A DNA stretch of 64,000 nt from Luscinia megarhynchos (lineage: Eukaryota; Chordata; Aves; Passeriformes; Turdidae). A program made the position numbers and the translations under genes. Location of the stretch: positions 5,324,286 to 5,388,285 of the forward strand of contig CM067572.1 in the NCBI GenBank assembly GCA_034336665.1. The letters run 5' to 3'. The notes under the pieces were generated by a model, which was not told the origin of the DNA, did no database searches, and worked only from the letters and a program-made list of their open reading frames with translations. Positions 27,906 through 39,985 of this stretch are shown here, in pieces. The stretch's first letter is position 1. Each line of letters begins with the position of its first letter.

Positions 27906-30900
27906 GCAATACCCTTTCTTGTAAAGGTGGCCATAGTGTTTTTGTGCTTTTGAAATCACAATCCCAAATTGCTGCCTTTGGGGAGAGGATTCAGAGATCT
28001 GGGAGCTTCCCTTCTCCACGTGCTGCTCCTGCAGGGCAAACCAGCCCATTTTGGAATAGTTTTTCTGTTTTCTTTTTATAGGTCAGACAATTTGTGAGTG
28101 AAAGAAGATTGGCAAATACCAATCCCTTAAATATGTTGGGATTGATGCTGCCAGTGTTCAGAGTTGACTGAATCGTGATTATAGTCATTGGAAAAATGAG
28201 CAAACAGTGCAGCCCCCAGTTATAAAATTACCTAAGTTCATGTGAACATGTCTGAATTGAGATGAAAAAAGATAATATTTGTGCATTTAAATCTTTATTG
28301 CTAGGGAATTTTATAAGGTTATTGGCCTCAGGATCTTTGGTTTGCATTGAATCGTTGAATTTTGATACTGGGGTTTTTGCCTGAGTAGGTCAAGGAAAAT
28401 AAATGTCTATTTACATTTACAAATTTTTAAATGTCATTTGATTTATGTAACAATTACTGGGAGAAAAACAATACTTTTTTCTTGGGGTTATTTCTTTGTT
28501 TTCTTCTGTGAAAACTGAATTCTTGGGGAAAAAAAAATCAACATTAGGAATATCCTGCTTTCCAGGCTCACTCTTTTAACATTTGCTGTTGGCTTCTGCA
28601 GAGACATTTCATGCATGTTCTAGAAAGTTTTCTTTAAACTTTGTGTAATGATAGCCCTGAAAGGATTTAGTGTGGTGCAAGGCTGCCAGGTAACTTGGCT
28701 ACCACTGCAGCAATAGCAAATTTCATCTCTCCAAGGCTTCTGTTCCATGGGGCTGTTACTGGAACAAGAACTAAACAAATATTCAGTCATGTCACGTGTG
28801 GAGAGACTTAATTTGGCACTGCAGTTTTGATTTGACAGTTGGTTGTGGAAATGTGGCTTTTTTTACTTGCTCTTGTATTAAATCTTCAGATGTTAATGTA
28901 GTACCTAACCTAAACCCAGCTGTGTTTCCAGTACTTTAGTGGAAACACAGAAACACTCTTTTCCCCTTATTTATTCTGGACCTCTGGCTGCCTGAAGTTC
29001 AGTCCATTGAGTCTAATTTTCTTGCAGAACAGAGATTAGTAAAATAGTATGATCAGCAGCATCAAAATATCAGATATTTTAGTCTTCTGAAACCCATGCT
29101 TGTATACAGGAAAAAAATAACCTTTCAAGTATCTAGCAGCATGTAAAATTACTTGTCAGTGTAACATATGTATTTTGTTGAGATATAGTAGGTACACATG
29201 AAATCTGCCAAGAAACTTGTGTTTATTAGGATTTTTAACTTTTTGTTCCTCTCTCTAGATGTACATGTAGCAGTTTCAAGGTTTTAATATATAATACATA
29301 TATTGGGTAATAACAGAGATTTGAAAATTATGTGAAACTATCAACAATGTATTTTTAAAAAAGATTATACTTCTGTTCTTCATTAAAGTTTATGGGAATT
29401 CTTGGATTTCTGTTAATTATCCCATTATTTTGCAGTGCTTGAAAATTAGATTTTAAGCGAGAAAAGGGGCTTATTTGTATTCCCTAAACCAGAATAACCT
29501 TTACATTCTCAGAACTCTTTAAAGTGGTATTAGCTACTCAGCTTCTATATTAAAAAAAAAAAAACAACTCAAGAAAAACAACCTCCCAAAAAAACTTCTA
29601 CTGACTTGAACGTGCCCTGAGTTATTCAAAGCTAAAAGATTGAAAGAAAATATTTTTCTCGTGTCTATCTTTACAGCATAAGTATCTTTTTCAGGTGAGA
29701 TGTGAACAACTCTGTAATACTGCTGTACATCTAAATTGTGTGAGGATGTGTCTTCTCAATTCATGGTAGATCAACACAAAGTTCTCACTTTAATAACAAA
29801 ATGGCAGGCAGAGGAAGATCTGGTTTTTGGGGTTTTTTTCTATCTTGTCTAAATTCATTTTTGTGAGTTACTTGGACCATTTTTCATCAGAACCAAGGCT
29901 GAGGTGAAATTATATGTTGGTATTTTAAGATATAATGCACATTTATGCATTTTGACTTCAGAAGACTGTGTTCACAGGAAATGTGGGAATTTTTATATTC
30001 GGAATGGAGGTGCTGACAAAGGGTTGAGTAGTCAGACATTAAGTAATCTCAGACCTCTCAGGAGCCCGTGTGAATACTGAATGTTATTAGTTTGGGCATG
30101 TGGAAATCTCAGACCTGCGAATTTCTTCTTGGACTCGTGACACTTGGGAGAGAGGTTGGTTTTGTTTTGTTTGTACAAGAGCACAGTGCTTTATGAAATC
30201 CATCTGCTGGCTCAGCACAAATTTCAAGCTCTGGATCCTTAGAAATATTGCCAAAAATTGCAACCTGTGTTGCTGAAATATTCCCTTTCATGAGAGTGGG
30301 TATGGGTTTATTACTCCAGCAGCTCTTTTGAAGAGGATCAGCCAGATCAATTGAAAAATGTGTGTATAAAGTTGGAAAGGCACATGCAGGTGTTTTGGTA
30401 TGTTTTCCTTAACCCTTTCACTTCTAATTAACAAAGTAAAGGAGTAATGAGATCTTCTGTGATTTTTAGTACCTTGGCACGTGCAGGTTGCTGGTTCATT
30501 GTTAATATGGGCAATTCAGGAATCATTATGAAGGAATTTTTGGATACAAGAGGCAGGAAACTCAATTACTTTCCTCCCAGGGCTGTGCAGGAATTCCTGT
30601 ATGAACTCAAAGTTCGTAGTGTAGCCACAGTTCTGTTTGCATCATTTACAAATGGGACTGCTGCTGCTCCTGTTTATCTATTAAAAACCAAATTTGTCTG
30701 TTTTTTCCGCAGTGTGACAAGAGAAACTAGAGGAGGTGTAATACTCTCCTAGTCTGAACATTTCACCAAGTAACTGCTAAAATGTCAAATGCTATTCAGG
30801 CATGCTCTGCAGGAATATAGCATTTTTGAATGTTTGTGCTAGTGTATGGTAAATGTTAACAAAAATAATCATGATGAACCATTTAAATTTCTTGTACACA

Positions 30901-30999
30901 AGTAAAAAAAGTCAGGATAAGGGAAGTAACTAATAACACTTTTAAGAATTTTTTAATGTTATTTTTAATATTAGCAGGATTTGGTTTTGGGCTTGGTTT

Positions 31000-31340
31000 T
31001 TTTTTAATGTTTCAAACAAGTGTCTCTTTACACTGCACTATGTCCCTTTAAATTCTGAGCCTCTCTGCTGGGCTACTGCTCCTTCTCCTCCTAAACATGA
31101 TGCTGCCTTCATTGTGCTTCATCTCACTGTGCCACCTCTGACCATTAATGCAAATTGGAGGCCAGATAAGAGTTGCTCTGGATTTAAATTGGTGCAACTC
31201 ACAGCAGAATCTGTCTCCAGTTCATATTAATGACTGCAAGTGGGAGAAGCTGCCTGAGCAGAGAGGAAGGTCTAATGAGACCATGTTCCTTCACCCGTAG
31301 CCATATCTCTGCCACCTAATCTCTCTTCTAGACTCTCCAA
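31000..31340. other. Candidate conserved noncoding block
   Basis: High-complexity, repeat-free sequence with an octamer ATGCAAAT (POU-type site) at 31148-31155, TAAT-containing motifs and balanced base use, unlike the simple AT-rich surroundings. This reading rests on texture only; no comparison could be made. Confidence 0.3.
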
Positions 31341-31531
31341 TCAAATCCATTTAATTGTATTTTTCAGTTAAAGTCTGCAAAGTGCAAATATGGGAATAAA
31401 CAAGGAATCATGTTTGCATGTTCAAGTGTCTTTCTCTTTTAATTCAGTGCTTACATTTTTCTTGGTAATTGCACTGGAATTGCCCTGAGCACGCATGGTT
31501 GCTCCAGGGGCGGGGGAAGGATTTTTAATCC

Positions 31532-31552
31532 TTTTTTTTTTTTTTTTTTTTT
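31532..31552 (+). repeat. Poly-T tract (21 T)
   Basis: Uninterrupted T run between a G-rich segment (gctccaggggcgggggaagg) and gggcac-type sequence. Confidence 0.95.
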
Positions 31553-34525
31553 GGAGCACCTGGGGCATTGCAAGAGCCCACACTCACTTGGGCCTTTTCC
31601 TCTAGATAAAAAACTGAAGGGAATATTTGTTTGTCCGTGCTGCTGTTAATAACAGAGTGAGATTTCTGTGTCAGCAGAGCAAACACAGCGTGTTGAGGTG
31701 TTTGTCTGCCTGACTAAGGGCAGTATTTATTTCATCCTTGGAGAGCCTGCATGGAGGACAGAATTCCCACTGTGTCAAAAAGGATCTGCAGCAGATACCC
31801 TGAACTCCCCTCTTTGATAAAGTACCTTTTGTCAGCAAGTGTGTATGTTGGAAATTAGCAGTTCCTTCAGCACAAAAACCTTGACATTGAATATAATTGA
31901 GGAGGTTAGTGTCGGCATGTTCGCAAGTATTACCTGTCATTTGAAATATGACAGTGCTGTAACTGCAGGACCTTGGGGACTTCAGTGCTGGCACTGCCAT
32001 CTGACTGCCTTGGAGTCTGAGAGACAGCTTCCCAGCCACTTCGACCCTGAGATAATTAACATGGCCCTGGAGGCGTCTGCCTTTTGCTTTCCTGCACTTG
32101 TTGTTTAATAAGATGTTTGTTGCTCTGCTGGTCTTTGATGCAGTGGTGTGCCATTAGGGACACAAGGTCCTTCACATGCTGTCACAGTTGTTGGGTTTAG
32201 GTAATGCTGTCTGTGCAGCCATTCCTTTCAATTCCAGCAAATTAAAATATTATCATCAATTAGCCAGCAGAGCTGGGTGGCTCGCTCTGTTTCTGAGGGG
32301 ATGCACGTATTGGTGGTGTGTGACAGCAAGGTGACAGGGAGGGACAGTATTATACAACTCAATTGCCAGGGAAAAAGCCAGGTTTTAAGCAATGTCAAAT
32401 GCTAAAATGATGAAAGGCAGCATGCAGCTCTTCAGAGGAGGGAGGAGGTGTTGCTGTCTGGGAGGTGCAGCCTTGGGATGGAAGGTTATCAGCTGTCTGT
32501 GTTCAGAGTTGTTTTAATCACTTGCATTAGTCAAGATCATCATCATGGTTTAGTCCATAAAGTCTTTTTGGTGTTTTACTGAAAGCAAAACATGTTTTTA
32601 AGAAGAAAGGAGAGAAATCAAAAACCTGAAAAGTTTGGAGCACCTTTGTAGACAAGCTGAGCACAACTGGTTTTACTTTGCCACTCTGTGAAGCAGTGTA
32701 AGGGTTGTGAAAAATTCAGCTGTGTTGCTCCAGAGAGATTCACATTAATACTCTGAAGTATGCTCACATGGCTGAGCTGCTTTTTGAATGTTGTAAGAAC
32801 TCAAAGCAACACTAAATCTAAATAATCAGCTGCAATGGATGGCATGGTTGAGCTAGGGTGCTCCCACAAAAGGGCATTTTTAACCACAACAAAAACTTCA
32901 CAAAGTCATCTTGTTTCTAGGGAATTGTCTGCTTCAAGGGAAAAAAAAAGCCTGTAAGATAGTCTCCTTCAGGGTGTTTTTATGTTTTTTTAAAACAGTT
33001 GTCCTCTTTTGTGTGTTTATTTCTGGAGGAAACAACAAATGAGCATCACTTGGAATGTGCAGTGTCAGAGAGCTATGGTTATAGCATTAAGCTTTTCATT
33101 TCATCATGTAAGAACAAATGCAACTGGAAAGGTATCTCATTACACCCATTTAGCTTGAAATACTTCTAATCTGTCTTGCTTTTGGAGAGTATAATTTATA
33201 ATTAGAACTGTGAAGCAATGCCAGGTAGTATTGAACAGTGATTCTGGCTCTTTTAGAGGAATGCTTTGAGTGGAAAAGCTTGGAAAATGCCATCAGGTAA
33301 AGCTGCAGATATTGAAAAGATTAATTTATACCCCACAATCCACCCATAAGGACTCACAGTGCAGTAACATTCCTTAGTGTATTATTTCCACTGTCATGCT
33401 AATACAGAATGAAAGAGGGAAATACAGTAGTTTTCTTCTAATAATCCAGCATTAGTTCAGGAGTTAAAGCCAAGATGACTGAAAGCTACAATATTCTAAG
33501 ACTCATTCTCCAGTTCTTTTACATTATGAATATAAATATCTTCTCAGTTATAGACATTAGGCTTTCATTGTATAGCCCAACATTAGGCATAAAACATATG
33601 AGAAAACTGTCTGCATTAGGCTATTGAAAGAGCACTGATTTACAGCTCTGCTGTAACCTCACTTTGCAAATATTAAGGGAACAGTGAAGCAAAAAGGTAT
33701 TGAGAATTCTGCATGAATACATTCATCTTTACTTTCATGTAAGAGTTTGGCTGACATAGATTTTTTTTTTCCCTCCTAAACTACAAGTCCAACATTTGTT
33801 GTTTAGTCGTAACCTGACAGAAAAATCACAGGAGTATTTGAGCAATTCCTAGTTGATCATTTTCTCCCTTAAAAAAAATCCTATTTTTGGAGGGGAAGAA
33901 TCATTTTCTCAATAAAGATGATTAAGTGCAGGATGCTGATCAATTGTGGCTTATATTATACTAATTCTTGCTTGGATTTCAGTCAGGTTTCCAGTTGTAG
34001 TCAGAAGCATACTGTAAGCATAAATATCCTTTTTCACAAAGCCATTTAGCTTTTATTTATCAGAAGCCTATGAAGTTCTGTCAATTTTCCTAGTGAATGG
34101 TAGAAAATAGATAGAAGAAAGTGAGTAAAATTAACAGTAATAAAGTTAGGGAAGCATGAAATTAAAAAAGTGATTGCAGTAATAAGGTATAAAAGTTTTT
34201 CAGGAAAAATAATACCCTTTTGATTTGGTGAAAAACAATATTAGTACTACTTATTAAAGAAGAATATATTTATATGATCAGTATCACATCAATGAGGCCT
34301 ACATACTTTTTGGTTTTGCCTACTCTATTTTATTAGTTTATCTCAAATTAATGTACTTTACAACTGCTAATCAATTTGTTCTTTTCATTTTAATCATAGG
34401 TAAGTATTACCAGCTTGCTTTTGAAAAAGGAAAAAAAGAAAGGATTGAAGCTGAGGCTTATGAGATAACTGAAAGGAATCCATTAAAGGGGCCTTTACTT
34501 TCAGGTTCTTGGAGGTGTGTAGCTC

Positions 34526-34541
34526 AAAAAAAAAAAAAAAA
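34526..34541 (+). repeat. Poly-A tract (16 A)
   Basis: A run flanked by near-direct repeats 'ggtgtgtagctca' and 'ggtgtagagctca', which resemble an expanded target-site duplication or a local slippage event. Confidence 0.85.
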
Positions 34542-34939
34542 GGTGTAGAGCTCAGTATTTGCTGATACCTGCAAGTAGCATTCAGGTGCTTCAGTTTGCA
34601 AGTTTATGCAGTGGCAACTCAATGCAAAATATGTGTGCAGCCCCTGAAACAGCAGCTCATCCCTCCAAGGGAGAGCATGCTACCAGAGATGAAGGAAATA
34701 ATTATTTCTGCCTTTTTTCCCTTTTGACCCACAGATTTTCATGTGCTCTTCACAAATTTCTCCAACAGGGAGAGAAAGAGGAGTGAGTGTGAAGGAATAC
34801 AAGTCAGGAGGAAGACTGAGGTTACACATTGCAATATCATCATTATTCTAAGAGATGGATTTGGATTTGAATAGTCCTGGGAATGGAGGCTCTCTTAAAT
34901 TGCTGAGATGATGGACTCGTGCTTAGGTAAGAGAGGAGT

Positions 34940-35210
34940 GGACAGACTGAGGGAAATTATCTTCTCCATCAGTTCTAGGGCTCTTCCATACATTTGGCAC
35001 AGCTCAGGTTTTTCTTTACAAGGTCTTGCATGTGAATCCTGCCTTGAGAGATTTATCCACATCCTCCCCCTCCATGAATTTGCATAGTTTCCAAGTTCAA
35101 GGATCAATAAAGCCCACTAAAATCTTGGTGTAAGACTGAGCAGCAGAGCAGCAAGAGAGTCATGGTTTGTGCTACACAAACAAAATGTTATGGCAGTGTT
35201 AGGTTTTTGT
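34940..35210. repeat. Unidentified ~270-bp interspersed repeat, copy A
   Basis: About 271 bp that recurs in direct orientation at 39604-39869. Shared landmarks: 'ggacagactga', 'attatcttctccatcagtt', 'agggctcttccataca', 'atttatccacatcctcc', 'aaggatcaataaagccca', 'aaaatcttggtgtaagactg' and 'tgttatggcagtgttaggtt'. Copies are alike over the whole length with scattered substitutions and small indels. An AATAAA motif and roughly matching ends would suit a solo long terminal repeat, but no TG...CA ends, target-site duplication or primer site could be assigned. I do not recognise the family. It could also be a local duplication. Confidence 0.8.
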
Positions 35211-36303
35211 ATGCAGATGTGAATAATACAATTTCACCAGAATAATATATTTGAATAGCTATTGAGATTCTTTCTCCCAAAGATCTTCATTAAAACACAG
35301 GCAGACCCTCAAAAATTTAGAGAGAGAAGATATTCAAAGGAGTGTAATTTTAATACACATTTCACAGCAGTAATATTTCCTGGCAAATTGGTAATCAAGT
35401 TCCTGTGAGATGCTTTGCTTTCACAGTTCTCCAGTGGGTTGGTTCTTTAGGTGTTAAACAGCTCTCACAGGCCTGGGTAAGCTGAAAAGCTTGATAAGGT
35501 CAGAATGGTGAATGACTGCTGGAGACATATCTTATTCACAAAACATGCATTTCGTTCTCTGAATTCTTTTCTATTCATCTTTTCATCTCTTGTTTTAGTT
35601 CCACATCTTATATAGAAATGCCAGCACATTATCATATGTATTTTTTTATTATTATTACTGAGCTTTGCAGAGGCGATCTCTGTTATTTTCTCGATTCCTG
35701 CCCTTTTAATAACCTTTAAATATAGGTCCACTTCTTGCTGGCAGAGCAGCTCCTTTGCTGTGAGGGTTTGAAAAGGGACTCTTGCAGAAAGAAGGGCGTG
35801 TGCTGGGAAGCATTAAATTCCTGCCTGTTGTTATCTGAGCCACATCAGCTCAGTGGCACATTAAGTAATGGGCTGTCATGGTCTGCTGTTATGGAACAGC
35901 TCCCATGAACCAGCACTGGGTGCATCTTATGTAACAAGCCTGGCTTCAGGCTGATGTTCAGGGTTTCACATTCAGCACCGGGCAGGGATGGAGCTGATGT
36001 TTCCTTTCTGCCTCTGTGTTTTTTTTAATGCGCACAAGTAGCACGTGGAAAGTGGAGGCTGCTGCTTTTTCTGCCTGCTAGAAGGAGATAACGTTTCTTC
36101 AAATAGCTGTGTTCTGGAAAGAATAAAAGATTCTGGATCTGTGACTTAAATGCTGTAGCCTGCTGGCCTTGCAAGAGAGACAGAATTTGTCCTGTGGCAC
36201 AAAAAAGTGCATCTGGGGAGAGGTTGTTTCAGTTTTGGTGACATTTTTAAGACTCGCTTCAGGGCCTGGATCAGATGTTTCTTAGATACCTATTGGCAAA
36301 TGC
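35211..36303. other. Intron between repeat copy A and the CR1 fragment
   Basis: I looked for retroviral or LINE coding remnants here because of the flanking repeat pair and found none. Confidence 0.5.
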
Positions 36304-36785
36304 CTCATTTTTGATAGAATTTTTTAGGCTGGAAAAGACATTTTTCATATTATCAAGTCCAACCCTTAACCCAGCACTGCCAAGGCCACCAGAAATCCGT
36401 GTCCCCAAGTGCCACAGCTGCATTTCTTTTAAATCCCTCCAGGAGTGGCACTGCCCCACTTCCCTGGGCAGCCTGTTCCAGTGCTTAACAACCCTTTCCA
36501 TGCAGAAAATTTTCCCGTATCCCATCTGAGCCCCTGGCACAACCTGAGGCCGTTTCTTCTTGTCCTGTTGTCTGTGACCTGGGAGAAGAGACTGTCCCCC
36601 ACCTCCAGGCTGTCACCTCCTTCCAGGTGCCTGCAGAGAGTGAGAAGTTCTCCCCTGATCCCCCTTTTCTCCAGGCTGAGCCCCTTTCCCAGCTCCCCCA
36701 GACTTTCCCCAGCTCCATTCCCTTCTCTGGACACACTGAAGCCCCTCCATGACTTTCTTGGAGTAAATAGCCCAAAAATGAGCAC
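36304..36785 (-). repeat. CR1 LINE fragment, about 0.5 kb, minus strand (longest in the window)
   Basis: The + strand carries the full antisense order of the CR1 3' region: 'aggctggaaaagac', 'caagtccaacccttaaccca', 'cactgccaaggccacc', 'cttccctgggcagcctgttc', 'caaccctttcca', 'cacaacctgaggccgtttct', 'ttctccaggctgagcccctt', 'ttctctggacacactgaagc'. Overlapping open frames on both strands here (for example 36445-36846 +, 36429-36785 -) are by-products of this element. It lies between the two copies of the unidentified repeat at 34.9 and 39.6 kb. Confidence 0.92.
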
Positions 36786-39603
36786 AGGATTTGAGCACTG
36801 GAGCTGCTCGCCTCAGCAGCAGAGAAATATCACACTCACAGGGTGACCTTTGAGGAAAATCACTAATTTCTTTGTTTAGAGTGCAGAGGGCACAGATCTC
36901 ACAGAGCAGTTGCTGGTAAATGGAGTATATTATTTCTATATCAGTGTCACACTGTCAGAAAGGGGCACTTTGTTAAGATAATGTGACCTTTAGAATCAGC
37001 TTTTAGACTTTTATTTGTTCTCTGGTGCTGTGAATCTCTACTTTCAATTCTTAATGTTTTTTTGATGAATTAGAAATAGTAGAAATAACACAAAATTCAG
37101 TTATTCGTGTTCTTTCCTTTTAGCTATATTAGATGGGGTTTTTTCATAAATGGCATAGGTGCCATTTAGTCCGTGAAAAACTTTTGTTTGCTGACTGTAA
37201 AATGTACATCTGTTATAAAATGTAAGTTTGGTAAGCATTTGCATTTTTTATAAAGGAAAGAAACTGATACAAGAATGGAGATCAGCTTCTTTCCAGTGGC
37301 TTCTACGGGGAAAAAAAGTAGATAAAAAAATGGCCTGTGACCTTTGTATTAGGTTGTCTCTTGCAGAAACAGAAAGCCACAGTGCTGGAGCAATTCTTAT
37401 TTAAAAGGCAAAATATGAGACTAAGTTAGATAATAACAATTTGACCTGAATATTAGCAATGCTACCTGCTAGTGCTTTTTTTTTTTTTTTTTTTTTTTTT
37501 TTATGAAGTTCTCAATATATATTTTTTTAAGGTGATTCCCCAGCTTCAAAATTTTCCTTCTCAGTCTGATCATCCTTATTAAGCACTCATTGAATCAGAG
37601 GTTCAGCTTGGTCTTTTTCCCATCCCTCTTGGAGCTGCTCCATGAAATATGAGTCATGAAATACACCCTGGGTCAAGGAAAAGACTTCCTTACTTCCATA
37701 AATATGTCCCAGTTTTAGAAATGAAATTTGGTGATATTTTTATTTATTTGTTTTGTTTTTTTAACTACCAAAAGATGTGGGTGAAAGCTTTCTTTCCCAC
37801 AATCCTGGTTTCCAGCAATTGCTCCTTTTTGCTTTCATGTCATGAAGCCTGTGGTCATAGGAAAAGTTCCTGCTACTCAGAATAGGAACTGGAGGTCTGC
37901 TTGATTATTTTTAAACCTCACTATTGTGATAGGAGTCAAAATACAGTAGCAAAATACAGCTCAGAAACTTCATGTGCATATCTCTATTGAAGAAATGTTG
38001 ATTTTTTTCCCCAGAGACAAAAACATTTTTAGAATAGAGGCTGCCTGTTCAAAAAAACATATTCATGTTGCAATGTTACAGCAATTTGTTTATTCTAATT
38101 GTACAGAAGTCCTAAGTTTTAAATACTTAAAATTATGTGAAAGTATACACTTAAATACCGTTCTGAATTATCCTTGAATTTCCATATAAAATCTCAGCAT
38201 TGTTTCTGTACTTGAATAACTGAATAAAAATCTGTGCTGATGTAACAAATGTAACATATATTAATATTTCTGAGAAAAAGAAGGAAACCTTGCTTTATTT
38301 TGTTTGTGCTTAAAGTTCGAAAGTTGGATTCTGTGTTTAACAGCAGCTGCTTGAGCCTTGTGTTACTTGGAATGAAAAAGAATCCCTTTTAATGACAATA
38401 TTCAGCAAGAATTCTGAGAGAAAGGAATTTAGTTTCTGAGCCCTGTTCAGTTTTGAAACTGTGGAAAGTTATAAAAAAGTTTTACAGGGATTACTTTTGA
38501 TATGGTTTTTGAAAATGATGCATTTCTGTTTCTGGAATAAGAAGCCTTGCTTTTTTATTTTTTATTTTTTTCTCCAAAAGGAAGGGTATTCATATAATCC
38601 AGTTGGAATAAAACCCAATTTTTCATAACTTTTTAATATGACTATTACTATTAGCAAATTTTCAGGCCTTCCAAATTGTCTAAAAAAACACTCAGCCAAA
38701 AAACCCCAACTTGCTGCTGCTTATGTTTCCTGCTATGGATGTATTACAGGACCTTGAAAACTGCTGAAGAAGAAGAAAGCACAAATAGGGAGAGCATCTC
38801 CCCATAAACTTTTTAATAGTATTTTAAGCAGATACTAGACAAACTGTAGATGTGTCAGGTTTGTTAAAGCTAATACTTCAGCTCAGGGAACCCATTTGGC
38901 ACTTGGAGTAAATCTCCCAGATGGAACAATATCATTAAAAATTAATTGTATAACCACTGGACCTGTCTTTAAAGACTTTTGAACTGCTGAGGCTTTCTAA
39001 TCAGATATTGTTGCTCCAGTTCACCAGTGAAGCGAATCCAATGACTTTCCCAGCGTATGGCCTACTTCTGTTAATGAAAGTACAATTTATTCACTTCAAC
39101 ATGCAGGCTGTAAAACTAATCTCCTGCTTGACACATTATTCTCTTCTGCGTGTTTAACTTCTCTGCACTGAAGCAAAATAAAAGTATATAGCAAATCAGA
39201 AGGGACACATCAATCACCCTGGCAGCGTTTAAAAGCCAATTAGAGTTGGGATGGTGGTTGATGCTGAGCCTGGCTCTTCCCTGCCCTGTGTGTTATATCA
39301 GGCCTGGTGTTCTTTGTAGGGCCTTTAGCATTCAAGGAACCCTTAAAAATAACCCTTATTTTAGTTTTTTTTAAATAAACTTGTGTAGTATTTTTTGTCT
39401 TTTCTATCTGAGCTTTCTCGTGGCTACATGCCACTACTCACTGCCACGACGTAGCTTTTGGATGATAGACGTTCCTCAGAAAACTTAACAGCACTTTTAT
39501 TTGCTCTACATCTGTTTGAGTTGATGGTTGGCAAAACAGATCAGCTGGCTCTTACACTTCAGGGTGTTTTTTCATTTTTCTGGGTTTTTTGTTTGCTTGT
39601 TTT
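36786..39603. other. Intron between the CR1 fragment and repeat copy B
   Basis: Contains the 27-T run. The stretch 38.99-39.24 kb is high-complexity and could be conserved noncoding DNA. No coding remnants are seen. Confidence 0.5.
37476..37502 (+). repeat. Poly-T tract (27 T), longest homopolymer in the window
   Basis: Uninterrupted T run. No retrocopy is recognisable on the upstream or downstream side. Confidence 0.95.
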
Positions 39604-39869
39604 GGACAGACTGAAGGAGATTATCTTCTCCATCAGTTACAGGGCTCTTCCATACAACATTTGGCATAGCACAGTTTTCTCTTTATAATGTCCAACATGT
39701 GAATCTTGCCTTGAAAGATTTATCCATATCCTCCTCCTCCATGAATTTTCATACTTTATAAGTGCAAGGATCAATAAAGCCCAGTAAAATCTTGGTGTAA
39801 GACTGAGCAGCAAGAAAATTGTGGTTTGTGCCATTCAAACACAATGTTATGGCAGTGTTAGGTTTTTGT
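39604..39869. repeat. Unidentified ~270-bp interspersed repeat, copy B
   Basis: Second copy of the repeat at 34940-35210, same orientation, about 4.7 kb downstream. Relative to copy A it has a 3-base insertion in 'catacaacatttggc' and a shorter 'gagcagcaagaaaat' stretch. Both copies begin at 'ggacagactga' and end at 'ttaggtttttgt', so those points probably mark the element's (or the duplicated unit's) limits. The + strand flanks, G/T-rich on both sides here, do not resemble those of copy A. Confidence 0.8.
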
Positions 39870-39892
39870 TACCTGTTAAACTTTTCTTAATT

Positions 39893-39985
39893 TGTTATTT
39901 GTTTGTTTTTTGTTTGTTTGTGTTTTTTGTTGGGAGTTCTTTATGCTTCTTGGGGATTTTTTTGTTTGTTTTTGTGCTTTTCTGG
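39893..39985 (+). repeat. T/G-rich low-complexity tract
   Basis: Repeated tttg and tgtttttt units. It begins shortly after copy B of the unidentified repeat. Confidence 0.85.

Larger units (their letters stand above)
15656..30999. other. Intron, unique sequence with a few simple repeats
   Basis: Contains the 17-bp tandem duplication at 24.66 kb, an AAAGA repeat at 26.58 kb and the TA/TG tract at 27.8 kb. Two GC-richer stretches (about 16.2-16.5 kb and 21.4-21.8 kb) hold the largest open frames (the latter 121 codons on the minus strand) but show no domain. Confidence 0.55.
31341..34939. other. Intron, nothing recognisable except poly-T (31.53 kb) and poly-A (34.53 kb)
   Basis: The 122-codon minus frame at 31671-32039 has no recognisable family. 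Confidence 0.55.

Noticed and set aside
36271..36846. Cluster of open frames on both strands up to 133 codons
   Set aside because: All lie in the CR1 3' fragment, which is non-coding antisense/sense LINE sequence here.
35211..39603. Old provirus bounded by the ~270-bp repeat pair
   Set aside because: No gag, protease, polymerase or envelope-like frames and no primer-binding or polypurine site could be seen. The interval contains ordinary intron and a CR1.
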